Source: Bacteroidota bacterium (GTDB lineage Bacteria; Bacteroidota; Bacteroidia; Sphingobacteriales; Sphingobacteriaceae). From it: 64,000 nt of DNA. The position numbers and the translations under genes are program-made. Shown piece after piece: positions 35,589 through 44,263 of this stretch. How positions within the stretch are numbered: position 1 is the stretch's first letter; each line of letters begins with the position of its first letter. The notes below the pieces were generated by a model. It did not search any database and was not told the origin of the DNA. It worked only from the letters and a program-made list of their open reading frames with translations. Where the stretch lies: assembly GCA_023450085.1 (NCBI GenBank), contig JAEXHI010000002.1, forward strand, positions 62,001 to 126,000, written 5' to 3'.

Positions 35589-37331
35589 ATGAGAAAAGTT
35601 CTCCTCTTTGCCATTTTGAATATGTTTCTTGTGGCTAACGCACAAACCTCCGCTATTTTTGAGAATAATGAAGCCAGTGCCTTGCAGCCTTACATCAATC
35701 AATTTCAGTCTGATGAAACCATGCTCAATAGAAAATACGTATTAAAGAGGACTGAGGAGTATTTTATACGAATGGATCAATTCTATAAAGACTGGCTTTC
35801 TCAATTGAAGAATGTCCCATTCGCTAAACTTTCTCAAAATGAAAAGGTTGATTATCTTTTGTTGAAAAGAAATATCACTGCAAATGACAAGACTTTAAAA
35901 AACGCTTATCAAGAATTCAAGAACAATAGCTATTTGCTGCCCTTTGCAAATATCATCGTAGATTTTGAGCAGAAAAGAAGAATTGGTAAGCAGCAGTTTG
36001 GAGCCGAAGTTGCCGCCGCTTTTGAACGTTTGAAAACTCAAATTGAAGTAACCAGAAGAGCTGTCGATAAAAAAGACCTTTCTGCGAATTCGAAACAGGC
36101 AAACTGGGCGCAACAAACTATTGGTCAATATACCGCAGGCTTTACTGAAGCTTACAAGTTTTATGAAGGTTATGATCCTCAGTTTACCAAGGCTACCAAA
36201 AACCTATATCCCGAAGTAATTGCAGCATTAAAAAATTACGCTACAGACTTAGAAAAAATCGCCAAGCAAAATGCGGCCTTAAATGACGGAACAGGTATCG
36301 TTGGTGAACCTATTGGTCGAGCAGCTTTAATAGATGGTTTGCAAAATGAAATGATTGCCTACACACCAGAAGAGCTTACGGCCATCGCTCAAAAAGAGTT
36401 CGCTTGGTGCGATGCGGAAATGGCAAAAGCTACTCGTGAAATGGGATTTGGCAACGACTGGAAAGCTGCACTGGAGAAAGTGAAAACAGCATATCCTTCA
36501 TTGGGTAAACAACCCGAGTTGGTTTTTGAGCTGGCAAATGAAGCCATCAATTTTGTAGAGCAGAATAAATTAATCGCGGTTCCTGCCTTGGCAAAAGAAG
36601 GCTGGCGCATGCGTATGCTAACACCCGAAGAACAACGTTTTGCACCCTTCTTTTTAGGAGGAGAGTCGGTGTTGATTGCCTATCCAACGGAAGATATGAC
36701 CGATGAAGCAAAGATGATGACTTTGAGAGGGAATAATAGGCATTTTTCAAGAGCGGTGGTTTTCCACGAATTGATTCCTGGACATAACTTACAATATTAT
36801 ATGCAAAGCAGATACAAACCGTATCGTAGAGCATTTAGCACGCCATTCTGGACCGAAGGCTGGTCATTGTATTGGGAAATGCTGCTTTGGAATAACAACT
36901 TCGCAAAAACACCTGAGGATAAAATTGGAATGTTGTTTTGGCGCATGCACCGTTGTGCCCGTATCATTTTTTCTACCAAGTATCATTTAGGCGAGTGGAC
37001 ACCCAAACAATGTATCGATTTTTTGGTAGAGCGTGTAGGTTTTGAAAGAGCTAATGCCGAAGCCGAAGTGAGAAGGTCTTTTACAGGTAATTATGGCCCT
37101 TTATATCAAATTGGATATATGATTGGAGGTTTACAGTTTAAGGAACTACAAAAAGAGTTGGTGCAAACAGGTAAAATGACCAATATCGCTTTCCACGAGA
37201 GAGTTTTGAAAGAGAACTGTATGCCCGTGGAAATGTTAAGAGCCTTATTGACCAATCAAAAGTTAGCCGAAGATTTTAGCACAAAGTGGAAGTTTGCTGG
37301 CGAGGTGGATAGTATAACCTCGATTGATTAA
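35589..37331 (+). CDS. DUF885 family putative metallopeptidase
   Basis: A 580-residue exported protein (signal peptide to about VANAQ). The DUF885 zinc-peptidase hallmark VVFHELIPGHNLQYYMQ (HExxPGH) is followed by FWTEGWSLYWEMLL, which supplies the third zinc ligand Glu. The C-terminal CIDFLVERVGFERANAEAEVRR is also typical. It is likely a periplasmic carboxypeptidase-like enzyme; substrate unknown. Confidence 0.85.
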   Translation: MRKVLLFAILNMFLVANAQTSAIFENNEASALQPYINQFQSDETMLNRKYVLKRTEEYFIRMDQFYKDWLSQLKNVPFAKLSQNEKVDYLLLKRNITANDKTLKNAYQEFKNNSYLLPFANIIVDFEQKRRIGKQQFGAEVAAAFERLKTQIEVTRRAVDKKDLSANSKQANWAQQTIGQYTAGFTEAYKFYEGYDPQFTKATKNLYPEVIAALKNYATDLEKIAKQNAALNDGTGIVGEPIGRAALIDGLQNEMIAYTPEELTAIAQKEFAWCDAEMAKATREMGFGNDWKAALEKVKTAYPSLGKQPELVFELANEAINFVEQNKLIAVPALAKEGWRMRMLTPEEQRFAPFFLGGESVLIAYPTEDMTDEAKMMTLRGNNRHFSRAVVFHELIPGHNLQYYMQSRYKPYRRAFSTPFWTEGWSLYWEMLLWNNNFAKTPEDKIGMLFWRMHRCARIIFSTKYHLGEWTPKQCIDFLVERVGFERANAEAEVRRSFTGNYGPLYQIGYMIGGLQFKELQKELVQTGKMTNIAFHERVLKENCMPVEMLRALLTNQKLAEDFSTKWKFAGEVDSITSID

Positions 37332-37365
37332 AAGGAAATTTAAGCCACATTCAAAAAAGTGATAT

Positions 37366-37414
37366 TCTGCTTGCATAGTAAAAATCAATTCGCTAAATTT
37401 GTTATGCAAGCATA
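37366..37414 (+). promoter_or_regulatory. MarR promoter with two flanking TATGCnnGCATA operators
   Basis: The promoter is TTG (37371-37373), N20, TAAATTTG (37394-37401). Dyad 1 TCTGCttGCATA (37366-37377) covers the -33 element. Dyad 2 TATGCaaGCATA (37403-37414), perfect except for its centre, covers the expected start of transcription. The dyad centres are 37 bp apart. Both lie just before the MarR gene, suggesting autoregulation. Confidence 0.7.
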
Positions 37415-37422
37415 GTAAATTG

Positions 37423-37860
37423 ATGAAGCAGAAAGAAACAGTAGATTATTTTTTAAAGGTGGTTTGGCAAAACGTTTCAAACACCTACAATCAAATAGCG
37501 TCAGGATTTGGGATTACCCAAGCCATTGGTTACGTACTCATCAATATTGAAGCTGAAGGCACTGCGGTATCAGCATTGGCAAGCTTACTTGGGGTTAAAG
37601 CCACGAGTTTGTCGAGGATGCTAAACAATATGGAGGAATCGGGGTTGATTTATAGGGAAACATCCGAAGGGGATAAAAGATCGGTAAAGATTTTTTTAAC
37701 ACCTTTTGGCATCGAAAAGCGCAAGCTTGCCCGCGATGTGGTGATTTCATTTAATGAATATCTGAATGAGAAGCTGAGCATTAGAGAGAAAGAACAATTG
37801 ATCAATACACTAGATAAAATTAATCAGTTAACATTGGCTTATCGGCCAACAAAAAAATAA
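37423..37860 (+). CDS. MarR family transcriptional regulator
   Basis: A 145-residue winged-helix regulator (from ATG 37423; the upstream TTG frame overlaps the operator). The recognition region is VSALASLLGVKATSLSRMLNNMEESGLIYRE and the wing SEGDKRSVKIFLT contains the usual Asp-Arg. It is the first gene of the beta-oxidation operon, so it probably represses that operon and responds to acyl-CoA; this role is inference from context. Confidence 0.88.
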   Translation: MKQKETVDYFLKVVWQNVSNTYNQIASGFGITQAIGYVLINIEAEGTAVSALASLLGVKATSLSRMLNNMEESGLIYRETSEGDKRSVKIFLTPFGIEKRKLARDVVISFNEYLNEKLSIREKEQLINTLDKINQLTLAYRPTKK

Positions 37861-37938
37861 TAATGAACAGAACCATTGTGATTTGCCAAATAGAAAATAT
37901 TTAAAAAATCATAATAGCTTTTTACCATTAAAGAAAAA

Positions 37939-40353
37939 ATGATGCTAAAAAAAGATATAACGAAAGTAGCGGTTTTGGGATCGGGTATTATGGGTTCGCG
38001 TATTGCCTGCCATTTTGCTAATATTGGCGTAGAAGTTTTATTGTTGGATATTGCGCCGAAGGAATTGACGGCTGAGGAACAGGCGAAAGGATTAGCGCTG
38101 GATCATAAGACCGTAAAAAATAGGATTGTTAATGCGGCATTGCAAACTGCGGTGAAAAGCAACCCTTCGCCAATCTATTCCCAAAGTGTACTTCAAAAAA
38201 TCAGTACTGGTAATTTCGACGACGATATGTCTAAGATTGCCAACTACGATTGGATCATTGAAGTAGTGGTTGAAAACTTGGACATTAAGAAGAAAGTATT
38301 TGAACAGGTAGAGCAGTTTCGTAAGGCGGGAACTTTAATTACCTCTAATACTTCGGGTATTCCTATCCATTTAATGGCTGAGGGAAGAAGCGAGGATTTT
38401 AAAGCAAATTTTTGTGGTACCCACTTTTTTAATCCGCCACGTTATTTAAGATTGCTCGAGATTATCCCAACACCACATACCAAACCAGAAATTATAGATT
38501 TCTTGATGCACTATGGTGATAAGTTTTTGGGTAAAACTACCGTGTTGTGTAAAGATACTCCAGCTTTTATCGCTAATCGAGTAGGGGTATACTCCATCAT
38601 GGCTTTACTTCATTCTGTAGAGAAGTTAGATTTAACGGTAGAGGAGGTAGATAAGTTTACTGGTCCTGCCTTAGGTAGACCTAAATCGGCTACTTTCCGT
38701 ACATCGGATGTAGTAGGTTTGGATACGATGATTAAAGTGGCCAAAGGCTTGTATGATAATGTGCCGAACGATAAGGCGCACGATTTGTTCAAGCTTCCTG
38801 CTTATGTAGAAAAAATGGCCGAAAACAATTGGTTGGGCGATAAGACCAAGCAAGGTTTCTACAAGAAAATCAAAAATGCAGAAGGAAAGAGCGAGATTTT
38901 GGCGCTTGACCTTAAAACACTAGAATATAAGCCACAGCAAAAAGTAAAATCTGCTACGTTAGAAATGACCAAAAACATTGATAAGGTAGCTGATAGGATG
39001 AAAGTTTTTGCTGCGGGAAAAGATAAAGCGGGCGAACTGTTCCGCACTTCATTCTTCGGGCTGTTCGAATATGTTTCGGATCGTATTCCTGAAATTGCCG
39101 ATGAGCTTTATAAAATAGATGATGCCATGCGTGCTGGCTTTGGCTGGGAGCTTGGTCCTTTTGAAGTTTGGGATGCCGTTGGTGTAGCCGAGGCTATTGA
39201 AGGCATGAAGAAATATGGCAACGTGCCAGCTGCTTGGGTAAGTGAAATGCTATCAGCCGGAAATACCTCGTTCTATAAAGTTGAGGATGGTGTAAAGAAA
39301 TACTACGACATTCCTTCGAAAAGCTATAAAGCTATTCCAGGTACTTCAGATTTCATTATCCTAGAAAATCTGAAAGCTAATAATAAAGTGCTCTATAAAA
39401 ATGCTGGTGCCTCTATCATTGATCTTGGCGATGGTATTTTAAATGTAGAGTTCCACTCGAAAATGAATACCATTGGTGGTGATACGTTAAGTGCCATCAA
39501 CAGAGCCATTGATATGGCCGAAAAGGATTATCGCGGCGTAGTGATTGGTAACGATGGAGCTAATTTCTCTGCTGGTGCCAATGTGGGCATGATCTTTATG
39601 ATGGCCGTAGAACAGGAATGGGAAGAGCTTAACATGGCCATACGTTTGTTCCAGAATACTTCTATGCGTATCCGTTACTCTTCAATTCCGGTAGTGGTGG
39701 CGCCACATAATCTTACTTTGGGGGGTGGCTGCGAGTTTAGCTTACATGCTGATCATGTACAATTGAGTGCCGAAACTTATATGGGACTTGTGGAGTTTGG
39801 TGTTGGGGTAATTCCTGGAGGTGGCGGTACCAAAGAGTTTGCATTAAGAGCATCTGATGAGTTCAGCGATGATCAAATTGTGCAAAACACCTTAAAAAAC
39901 CGCTTCTTAACCATTGGTATGGCCAAAGTGTCGACCTCTGCTGTAGAGGCTTTTGAGTTGGGTTATTTGCAGAAAGGTAAATATGCCATTAGTATGAACC
40001 GTAGTCGTTTAATCGCTGATGCCAAAGCGAAAGCTATTGAATTGGCCGAAGCTGGATACACCAAACCTGTACAACGCAAAAACATTAAAGTGCTGGGCAA
40101 GCAAGGTTTGGGTATTGTTTATGCGGGAGCGAATAGCATGTATTCCGGTCATTATATCTCGGAGCATGATAAGAAGATTTCAGAAAAACTGGGTTATGTG
40201 ATGTGTGGCGGCGATTTGTCGTCTCCAACAGAAGTAACCGAGCAATACCTGTTAGATTTGGAACGTGAAGCATTTTTATCGCTATGCGGAGAAAGAAAAA
40301 CACTGGAACGTATACAAAGTATTGTGACAAAAGGAAAGCCGTTGAGGAACTAG
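37939..40353 (+). CDS. fadB: 3-hydroxyacyl-CoA dehydrogenase / enoyl-CoA hydratase
   Basis: An 804-residue bifunctional enzyme for two steps of beta-oxidation. The order is reversed relative to E. coli FadB: an N-terminal NAD-binding 3-hydroxyacyl-CoA dehydrogenase (VAVLGSGIMGSRIACHFANIG; catalytic HFFNPP) and a C-terminal crotonase domain (from about 500: GVVIGNDGANFSAGANVGM, LGGGCEFSLHADHV, GVGVIPGGGGTKEF). This is the FadJ/FadN-like architecture. It is the second gene of the operon. Confidence 0.93.
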   Translation: MMLKKDITKVAVLGSGIMGSRIACHFANIGVEVLLLDIAPKELTAEEQAKGLALDHKTVKNRIVNAALQTAVKSNPSPIYSQSVLQKISTGNFDDDMSKIANYDWIIEVVVENLDIKKKVFEQVEQFRKAGTLITSNTSGIPIHLMAEGRSEDFKANFCGTHFFNPPRYLRLLEIIPTPHTKPEIIDFLMHYGDKFLGKTTVLCKDTPAFIANRVGVYSIMALLHSVEKLDLTVEEVDKFTGPALGRPKSATFRTSDVVGLDTMIKVAKGLYDNVPNDKAHDLFKLPAYVEKMAENNWLGDKTKQGFYKKIKNAEGKSEILALDLKTLEYKPQQKVKSATLEMTKNIDKVADRMKVFAAGKDKAGELFRTSFFGLFEYVSDRIPEIADELYKIDDAMRAGFGWELGPFEVWDAVGVAEAIEGMKKYGNVPAAWVSEMLSAGNTSFYKVEDGVKKYYDIPSKSYKAIPGTSDFIILENLKANNKVLYKNAGASIIDLGDGILNVEFHSKMNTIGGDTLSAINRAIDMAEKDYRGVVIGNDGANFSAGANVGMIFMMAVEQEWEELNMAIRLFQNTSMRIRYSSIPVVVAPHNLTLGGGCEFSLHADHVQLSAETYMGLVEFGVGVIPGGGGTKEFALRASDEFSDDQIVQNTLKNRFLTIGMAKVSTSAVEAFELGYLQKGKYAISMNRSRLIADAKAKAIELAEAGYTKPVQRKNIKVLGKQGLGIVYAGANSMYSGHYISEHDKKISEKLGYVMCGGDLSSPTEVTEQYLLDLEREAFLSLCGERKTLERIQSIVTKGKPLRN

Positions 40354-40399
40354 AGTGGAGTAGGGAGCAAAGAGCAAGGAACAAAGATCAAAGATTTTT

Positions 40400-40750
40400 A
40401 TGCACAACTTTAGGCAACTGCAAATTTGGAAAGAAGGAATGGACGTGACCAAACAGGTTTATCTGCTTTTGGCTAAGTTCCCATCTTCAGAAAAATTTGG
40501 TCTGATATCCCAGATCTCTAGATGTGCAGTTTCTGTTCCTTCGAATATTGCTGAAGGTTCATCAAGATCATCTGATAAAGAATTTGCACATTTTTTATCC
40601 ATTGCTTTAGGTTCTTTATTTGAATTGGAAACTCAACTTTTGCTCGCAATTGAACTAGAAATTATTAATAGAAATGAAATGGAGCCGCTGATCGAAAGCA
40701 TTATCCAATTGCAAAAGAAAATATCGGCTTTTAAAAAGACATTAAAATAA
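40400..40750 (+). CDS. Four-helix-bundle protein (23S rRNA IVP family)
   Basis: A 116-residue protein of the four-helix-bundle family first seen as ORFs in 23S rRNA intervening sequences. Signature stretches are FRQLQIWKEGMDVTKQVY, LISQISRCAVSVPSNIAEGSSR and FAHFLSIALGSLFELETQLLLA. Function is unknown. It sits between fadB and fadA, flanked by repeats that resemble each other, and so may be an insertion into the operon. Confidence 0.88.
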   Translation: MHNFRQLQIWKEGMDVTKQVYLLLAKFPSSEKFGLISQISRCAVSVPSNIAEGSSRSSDKEFAHFLSIALGSLFELETQLLLAIELEIINRNEMEPLIESIIQLQKKISAFKKTLK

Positions 40751-40756
40751 TATTTA

Positions 40757-40810
40757 TTGGTTAAGGTGCTTGATCTTTATTCCTTGCTCCTTAATCTTTA
40801 ATCTAAAATA
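40757..40810 (+). repeat. 54-bp direct repeat, copy A (before fadA)
   Basis: The core CTTTATTCCTTGCTCCTTAAT is shared almost exactly with copy B at 42093-42146 (48 of 54 positions by eye). Both copies end 2 bases before a start codon in the same operon. The reversed sense AAGGAACAAAGATCAAAG also occurs at 40375-40394, just before the four-helix-bundle gene. Confidence 0.7.
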
Positions 40811-40812
40811 GC

Positions 40813-41988
40813 ATGGAAGCATACATAATAGCAGGACTTAGAACAGCCGTTGGCAAGGCTCCAAGAGGGGTATTTCGCTTTACTAGGGCCGACGATTTAG
40901 CCGCTGATGTAATCAGACAGTTGGTGGCATCGGTACCCAATTTGGTAAAAGAAGAAATTGACGATGTGATTGTGGGTAATGCCACTCCCGAAGCTGAACA
41001 AGGCTTGAACATTGGTCGCATGATTAGTTTGATGGGCTTGGATACCGATAAAGTACCAGGTGTAACCGTAAATAGGTATTGTGCCTCGGGTTTGGAAACC
41101 ATTGCCACTGCAGTAGCTAAAATTAAAGCGGGTATGGCCGATTGTATTGTGGCAGGTGGCGTAGAAGTGATGTCGGGAATGCCGTTTGGCGGATGGAAGT
41201 TGGTCCCTAATCCAGAGGTGGCTAAAAATAATCCAGATTGGTACTGGGGCATGGGCTTAACTGCCGAAGCTGTGGCTAAAGAATATAATGTAAGCCGAGA
41301 AGACCAAGATGAGTTTGCTTACCATTCGCACTTAAAAGCTGTTGAAGCCATTAAAAATGGTCATTTAAAAGCAGGTGTTTTGCCCATCACGGTAAACGAA
41401 AACTACTTGGATGCGAACATGAAAAAACAGACTCGTAGCTATGTGGTAGATACAGATGAAGGCCCCCGTGCAGATACAACCTTAGATCGTTTGGCCAAGT
41501 TGAAACCTGTTTTTGCTGCCGATGGTTGTATTACTGCAGGTAACTCTTCACAAACTTCAGACGGTGCCGCTTTTGTATTGGTGGTTTCGGAAAAGAAAAT
41601 GAAAGAGCTGGGTGCTGAGCCAATTGCCCGCATGGTAAGCTATGGTGTAGCTGGTGTACCACCTCGAATTATGGGTATTGGTCCAATTGAAGCTATTCCA
41701 AAAGCTTTGAAAATGGCTAACATGCAGCAGGATGAAATTGGACTGATTGAACTGAACGAGGCTTTTGCTTCACAATCATTAGCGATCATCAGGACCTTGG
41801 GTTTAGACCAAAATAAAATTAATGTAAACGGAGGCGCAATTGCCTTAGGACACCCACTGGGTTGTACAGGAGCTAAACTATCGGTACAACTGTTTAACGA
41901 AGCGAAGCGCCAAAACCAAAAATACGGTATGGTCACTATGTGTGTAGGAACAGGTCAGGGTGCTGCGGGGATATTTGAAATCTTCTAA
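40813..41988 (+). CDS. fadA: Acetyl-CoA C-acyltransferase (thiolase)
   Basis: A 391-residue thiolase that cleaves 3-ketoacyl-CoA, the last step of beta-oxidation. Three cysteines and the catalytic His are visible: NRYCASGLETIA (nucleophile), GGAIALGHPLGCTGAK (His) and MCVGTGQGAAGIFE (second Cys). Length and motifs are normal. It follows the four-helix-bundle gene by 62 bases. Confidence 0.96.
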   Translation: MEAYIIAGLRTAVGKAPRGVFRFTRADDLAADVIRQLVASVPNLVKEEIDDVIVGNATPEAEQGLNIGRMISLMGLDTDKVPGVTVNRYCASGLETIATAVAKIKAGMADCIVAGGVEVMSGMPFGGWKLVPNPEVAKNNPDWYWGMGLTAEAVAKEYNVSREDQDEFAYHSHLKAVEAIKNGHLKAGVLPITVNENYLDANMKKQTRSYVVDTDEGPRADTTLDRLAKLKPVFAADGCITAGNSSQTSDGAAFVLVVSEKKMKELGAEPIARMVSYGVAGVPPRIMGIGPIEAIPKALKMANMQQDEIGLIELNEAFASQSLAIIRTLGLDQNKINVNGGAIALGHPLGCTGAKLSVQLFNEAKRQNQKYGMVTMCVGTGQGAAGIFEIF

Positions 41989-42092
41989 GATAAAGGAACA
42001 AGGAACAAAGAATAAAGATTTCATACGAAAAAAAGTCGTCGTGGTGAAACAATAGATCGTTACGATAAAATAAGAAATAAAAAAATAATTTG

Positions 42093-42146
42093 TTGGTTAA
42101 GGAGCTTGGTCTTTATTCCTTGCTCCTTAATCCTTAATCCAAAATA
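42093..42146 (+). repeat. 54-bp direct repeat, copy B (before the acyl-CoA dehydrogenase)
   Basis: Almost identical to copy A at 40757-40810. It ends 2 bases before the acyl-CoA dehydrogenase ATG. An inverted relative, AAGGAACAAAGAATAAAG, lies at 42001-42018. Confidence 0.7.
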
Positions 42147-42148
42147 CA

Positions 42149-43930
42149 ATGAGCAAAACAATTAAAGGCGGAGAATTCCTAATCAAGGAAACCACTTACC
42201 ACGATGTATTTATACCAGAAGAATTTGATGAAGAGCAGCAAATGATTGCGCAGACCTGTCGCGATTTCTTGGCAGCTGAGGTTTATCCTAACTTAGAGAA
42301 ATTAGACAGTCACGAGGATCCAGAATTGATGCCAACCTTACTGACTAAAGCGGGTGAATTGGGTATTCTTGGCGTTTCTGTGCCAGAAGAATATGGGGGT
42401 TTCGGTAAGAACTTTAATACCTCGATGTTGGTGGCCGATGTGGTAGGTGCAGGACATTCGTTCGCAGTAGCATTATCTGCCCACACTGGAATTGGTACTT
42501 TGCCTATTTTGTATTACGGGAACGAGGAGCAAAAAGCTAAATACATTCCAAAGTTGGGTACTGGCGAGTGGAAAGCCGCTTACTGTTTAACAGAGCCCAA
42601 TTCAGGTTCGGATGCTAACTCAGGAAAAACCAAGGCCAAGTTGAGCGATGACGGTAAGCATTACATCATTAATGGTCAAAAAATGTGGATCACCAACGGA
42701 GGTTTTGCAGATATCTTTATTGTTTTTGCTAAAATTGATGATGACGAAAATCTTACTGCTTTTATTGTAGAGCGTGATTTTGGTGGCATCACTATGAATC
42801 CTGAAGAGCATAAAATGGGGATCAAAGGTTCATCAACCCGCCAAATTTTCTTTAACGATTGTGCGGTGCCGGTAGAGAACATGTTGAGCGATCGTCAGAA
42901 TGGATTTAAGATTGCGGTTAACATCTTGAACATTGGTCGTATTAAACTTTCGGCTGCGGCTATAGGTGCTTCAAAAGCAACCATTAGTACTGCGGTAAAT
43001 TATGCAAATGAGCGTCAGCAGTTTGGTAGGTCAATTTCAAAATATGGTGCTATCCGTTATAAGATTGCTGAAATGGCTACCAAGGTTTATGCCGTAGATG
43101 CGGCAAATTATCGTGCTGGACAAAATATTGACGACACTTATGATGCTTTAGTGGCTGATGGCATGGAGCCAGCTAAAGCCAAATTAAAATCGGTAGAGCA
43201 ATTTGCGGTAGAGTGTGCGATATTGAAAGTATGGGGTTCTGAGGCCTTGGATTATGTGGTGGATGAAGGTGTGCAGATTTATGGTGGGATGGGTTTTAGC
43301 GCTGATGCACCAATGGATAGGGCTTATCGTGATGCACGTATCAACCGTATTTTTGAAGGAACAAATGAAATCAATCGCTTGCTGACCGTTGATATGATGT
43401 TGAAACGTGCGATGAAAGGCGAGTTGGACTTGATGACTCCAGCAACTGCGGTTGCCGCAGAGCTGATGTCGATTCCTGATTTTGGAGAAGAAGATAATAC
43501 GCTGTTTGCAGCCGAGAAAAAGGTATTGCAAAATCTGAAAAAAGCGACTTTAATGGTGGCAGGTGCAGCAGTGCAAAAGCTGATGATGAGCTTGAGCAAA
43601 GAGCAAGAGATTTTGATGAACATTGCTGATATGGCCAGTTATGTTTATGTGGCAGAATCAACCTTGCTGCGTACGGAGAAATTAGTGAGTATGAAAGGTG
43701 AGGAGGCTTGTAAAGGTCAGCTGGATATGATGCGTATCTATTTGGTAGAGGCGGTTGATGGCGTAGCCAAAGCGGGTAAAGAAGCACTTTGGGCATTTGG
43801 TGAAGGTGATGAATTGCGCATGATGTTGGTTGGTTTGAGAAGGTTTACCAAAATGGAACCTTTTAATGTGAAACAGGCTCGTCAGAATGTAGCTCAACAG
43901 ATCATTGAAGCTAATAAATATATTTTTTAA
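42149..43930 (+). CDS. Acyl-CoA dehydrogenase
   Basis: A 593-residue FAD enzyme, longer than the usual 380 residues because of a C-terminal extension of about 190 residues, as in the VLCAD/ACAD9 group. Motifs: AAYCLTEPNSGSDANSG, KMWITNGGFADIFIVFAK, and YGGMGFSADAPMDRAYRDARINRIFEGTNEINR, which supplies the catalytic Glu. It is the last gene of the beta-oxidation operon, before a terminator. Confidence 0.94.
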   Translation: MSKTIKGGEFLIKETTYHDVFIPEEFDEEQQMIAQTCRDFLAAEVYPNLEKLDSHEDPELMPTLLTKAGELGILGVSVPEEYGGFGKNFNTSMLVADVVGAGHSFAVALSAHTGIGTLPILYYGNEEQKAKYIPKLGTGEWKAAYCLTEPNSGSDANSGKTKAKLSDDGKHYIINGQKMWITNGGFADIFIVFAKIDDDENLTAFIVERDFGGITMNPEEHKMGIKGSSTRQIFFNDCAVPVENMLSDRQNGFKIAVNILNIGRIKLSAAAIGASKATISTAVNYANERQQFGRSISKYGAIRYKIAEMATKVYAVDAANYRAGQNIDDTYDALVADGMEPAKAKLKSVEQFAVECAILKVWGSEALDYVVDEGVQIYGGMGFSADAPMDRAYRDARINRIFEGTNEINRLLTVDMMLKRAMKGELDLMTPATAVAAELMSIPDFGEEDNTLFAAEKKVLQNLKKATLMVAGAAVQKLMMSLSKEQEILMNIADMASYVYVAESTLLRTEKLVSMKGEEACKGQLDMMRIYLVEAVDGVAKAGKEALWAFGEGDELRMMLVGLRRFTKMEPFNVKQARQNVAQQIIEANKYIF

Positions 43931-43950
43931 GGTGATATAATTTGTTTGTT

Positions 43951-43990
43951 AAGGCTTAAGGTTGTGGCAATGCCATCCTTAAGCCTTTTT
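43951..43990 (+). terminator. Terminator of the beta-oxidation operon
   Basis: AAGGCTTAAGG (43951-43961) and CCTTAAGCCTT (43977-43987) form a perfect 11-bp stem followed by a T-run, 20 bases after the acyl-CoA dehydrogenase stop. Confidence 0.85.
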
Positions 43991-43993
43991 AAT

Positions 43994-44251
43994 AATGTCA
44001 CCCCTTCAGGGTTGTTTATCCTTGCATTCGTGAATCTAGAAGAATGTCACCCTTTCAGGGTTTTAGATATAATGCTTTTAGTATCCATCATCGGTTTTTG
44101 AATTTGACCTCTTGCTGAAATTATAAGATGTCTTCCCAAATTTATCTCTATCCAGAAGTCTGAAAGACTGATATTATTCTAGCACTGGCATTATTCTAGG
44201 ACGTTTTTGATGAAATCACGTCCGTTTATCCAAACCCCGAAGGGGTGACAT
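43994..44251. repeat. Three AAcCCTGAAGGGGTGACAT palindromic repeats
   Basis: AATGTCACCCCTTCAGGGTT (43994-44013) and AATGTCACCCTTTCAGGGTT (44043-44062) are near copies in the same direction; AACCCCGAAGGGGTGACAT (44233-44251) is the reverse orientation. The pair at each end encloses a 333-base gap with no gene. They are REP-like elements common in this phylum. Confidence 0.75.
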
Positions 44252-44263
44252 AAATTCCTAATA

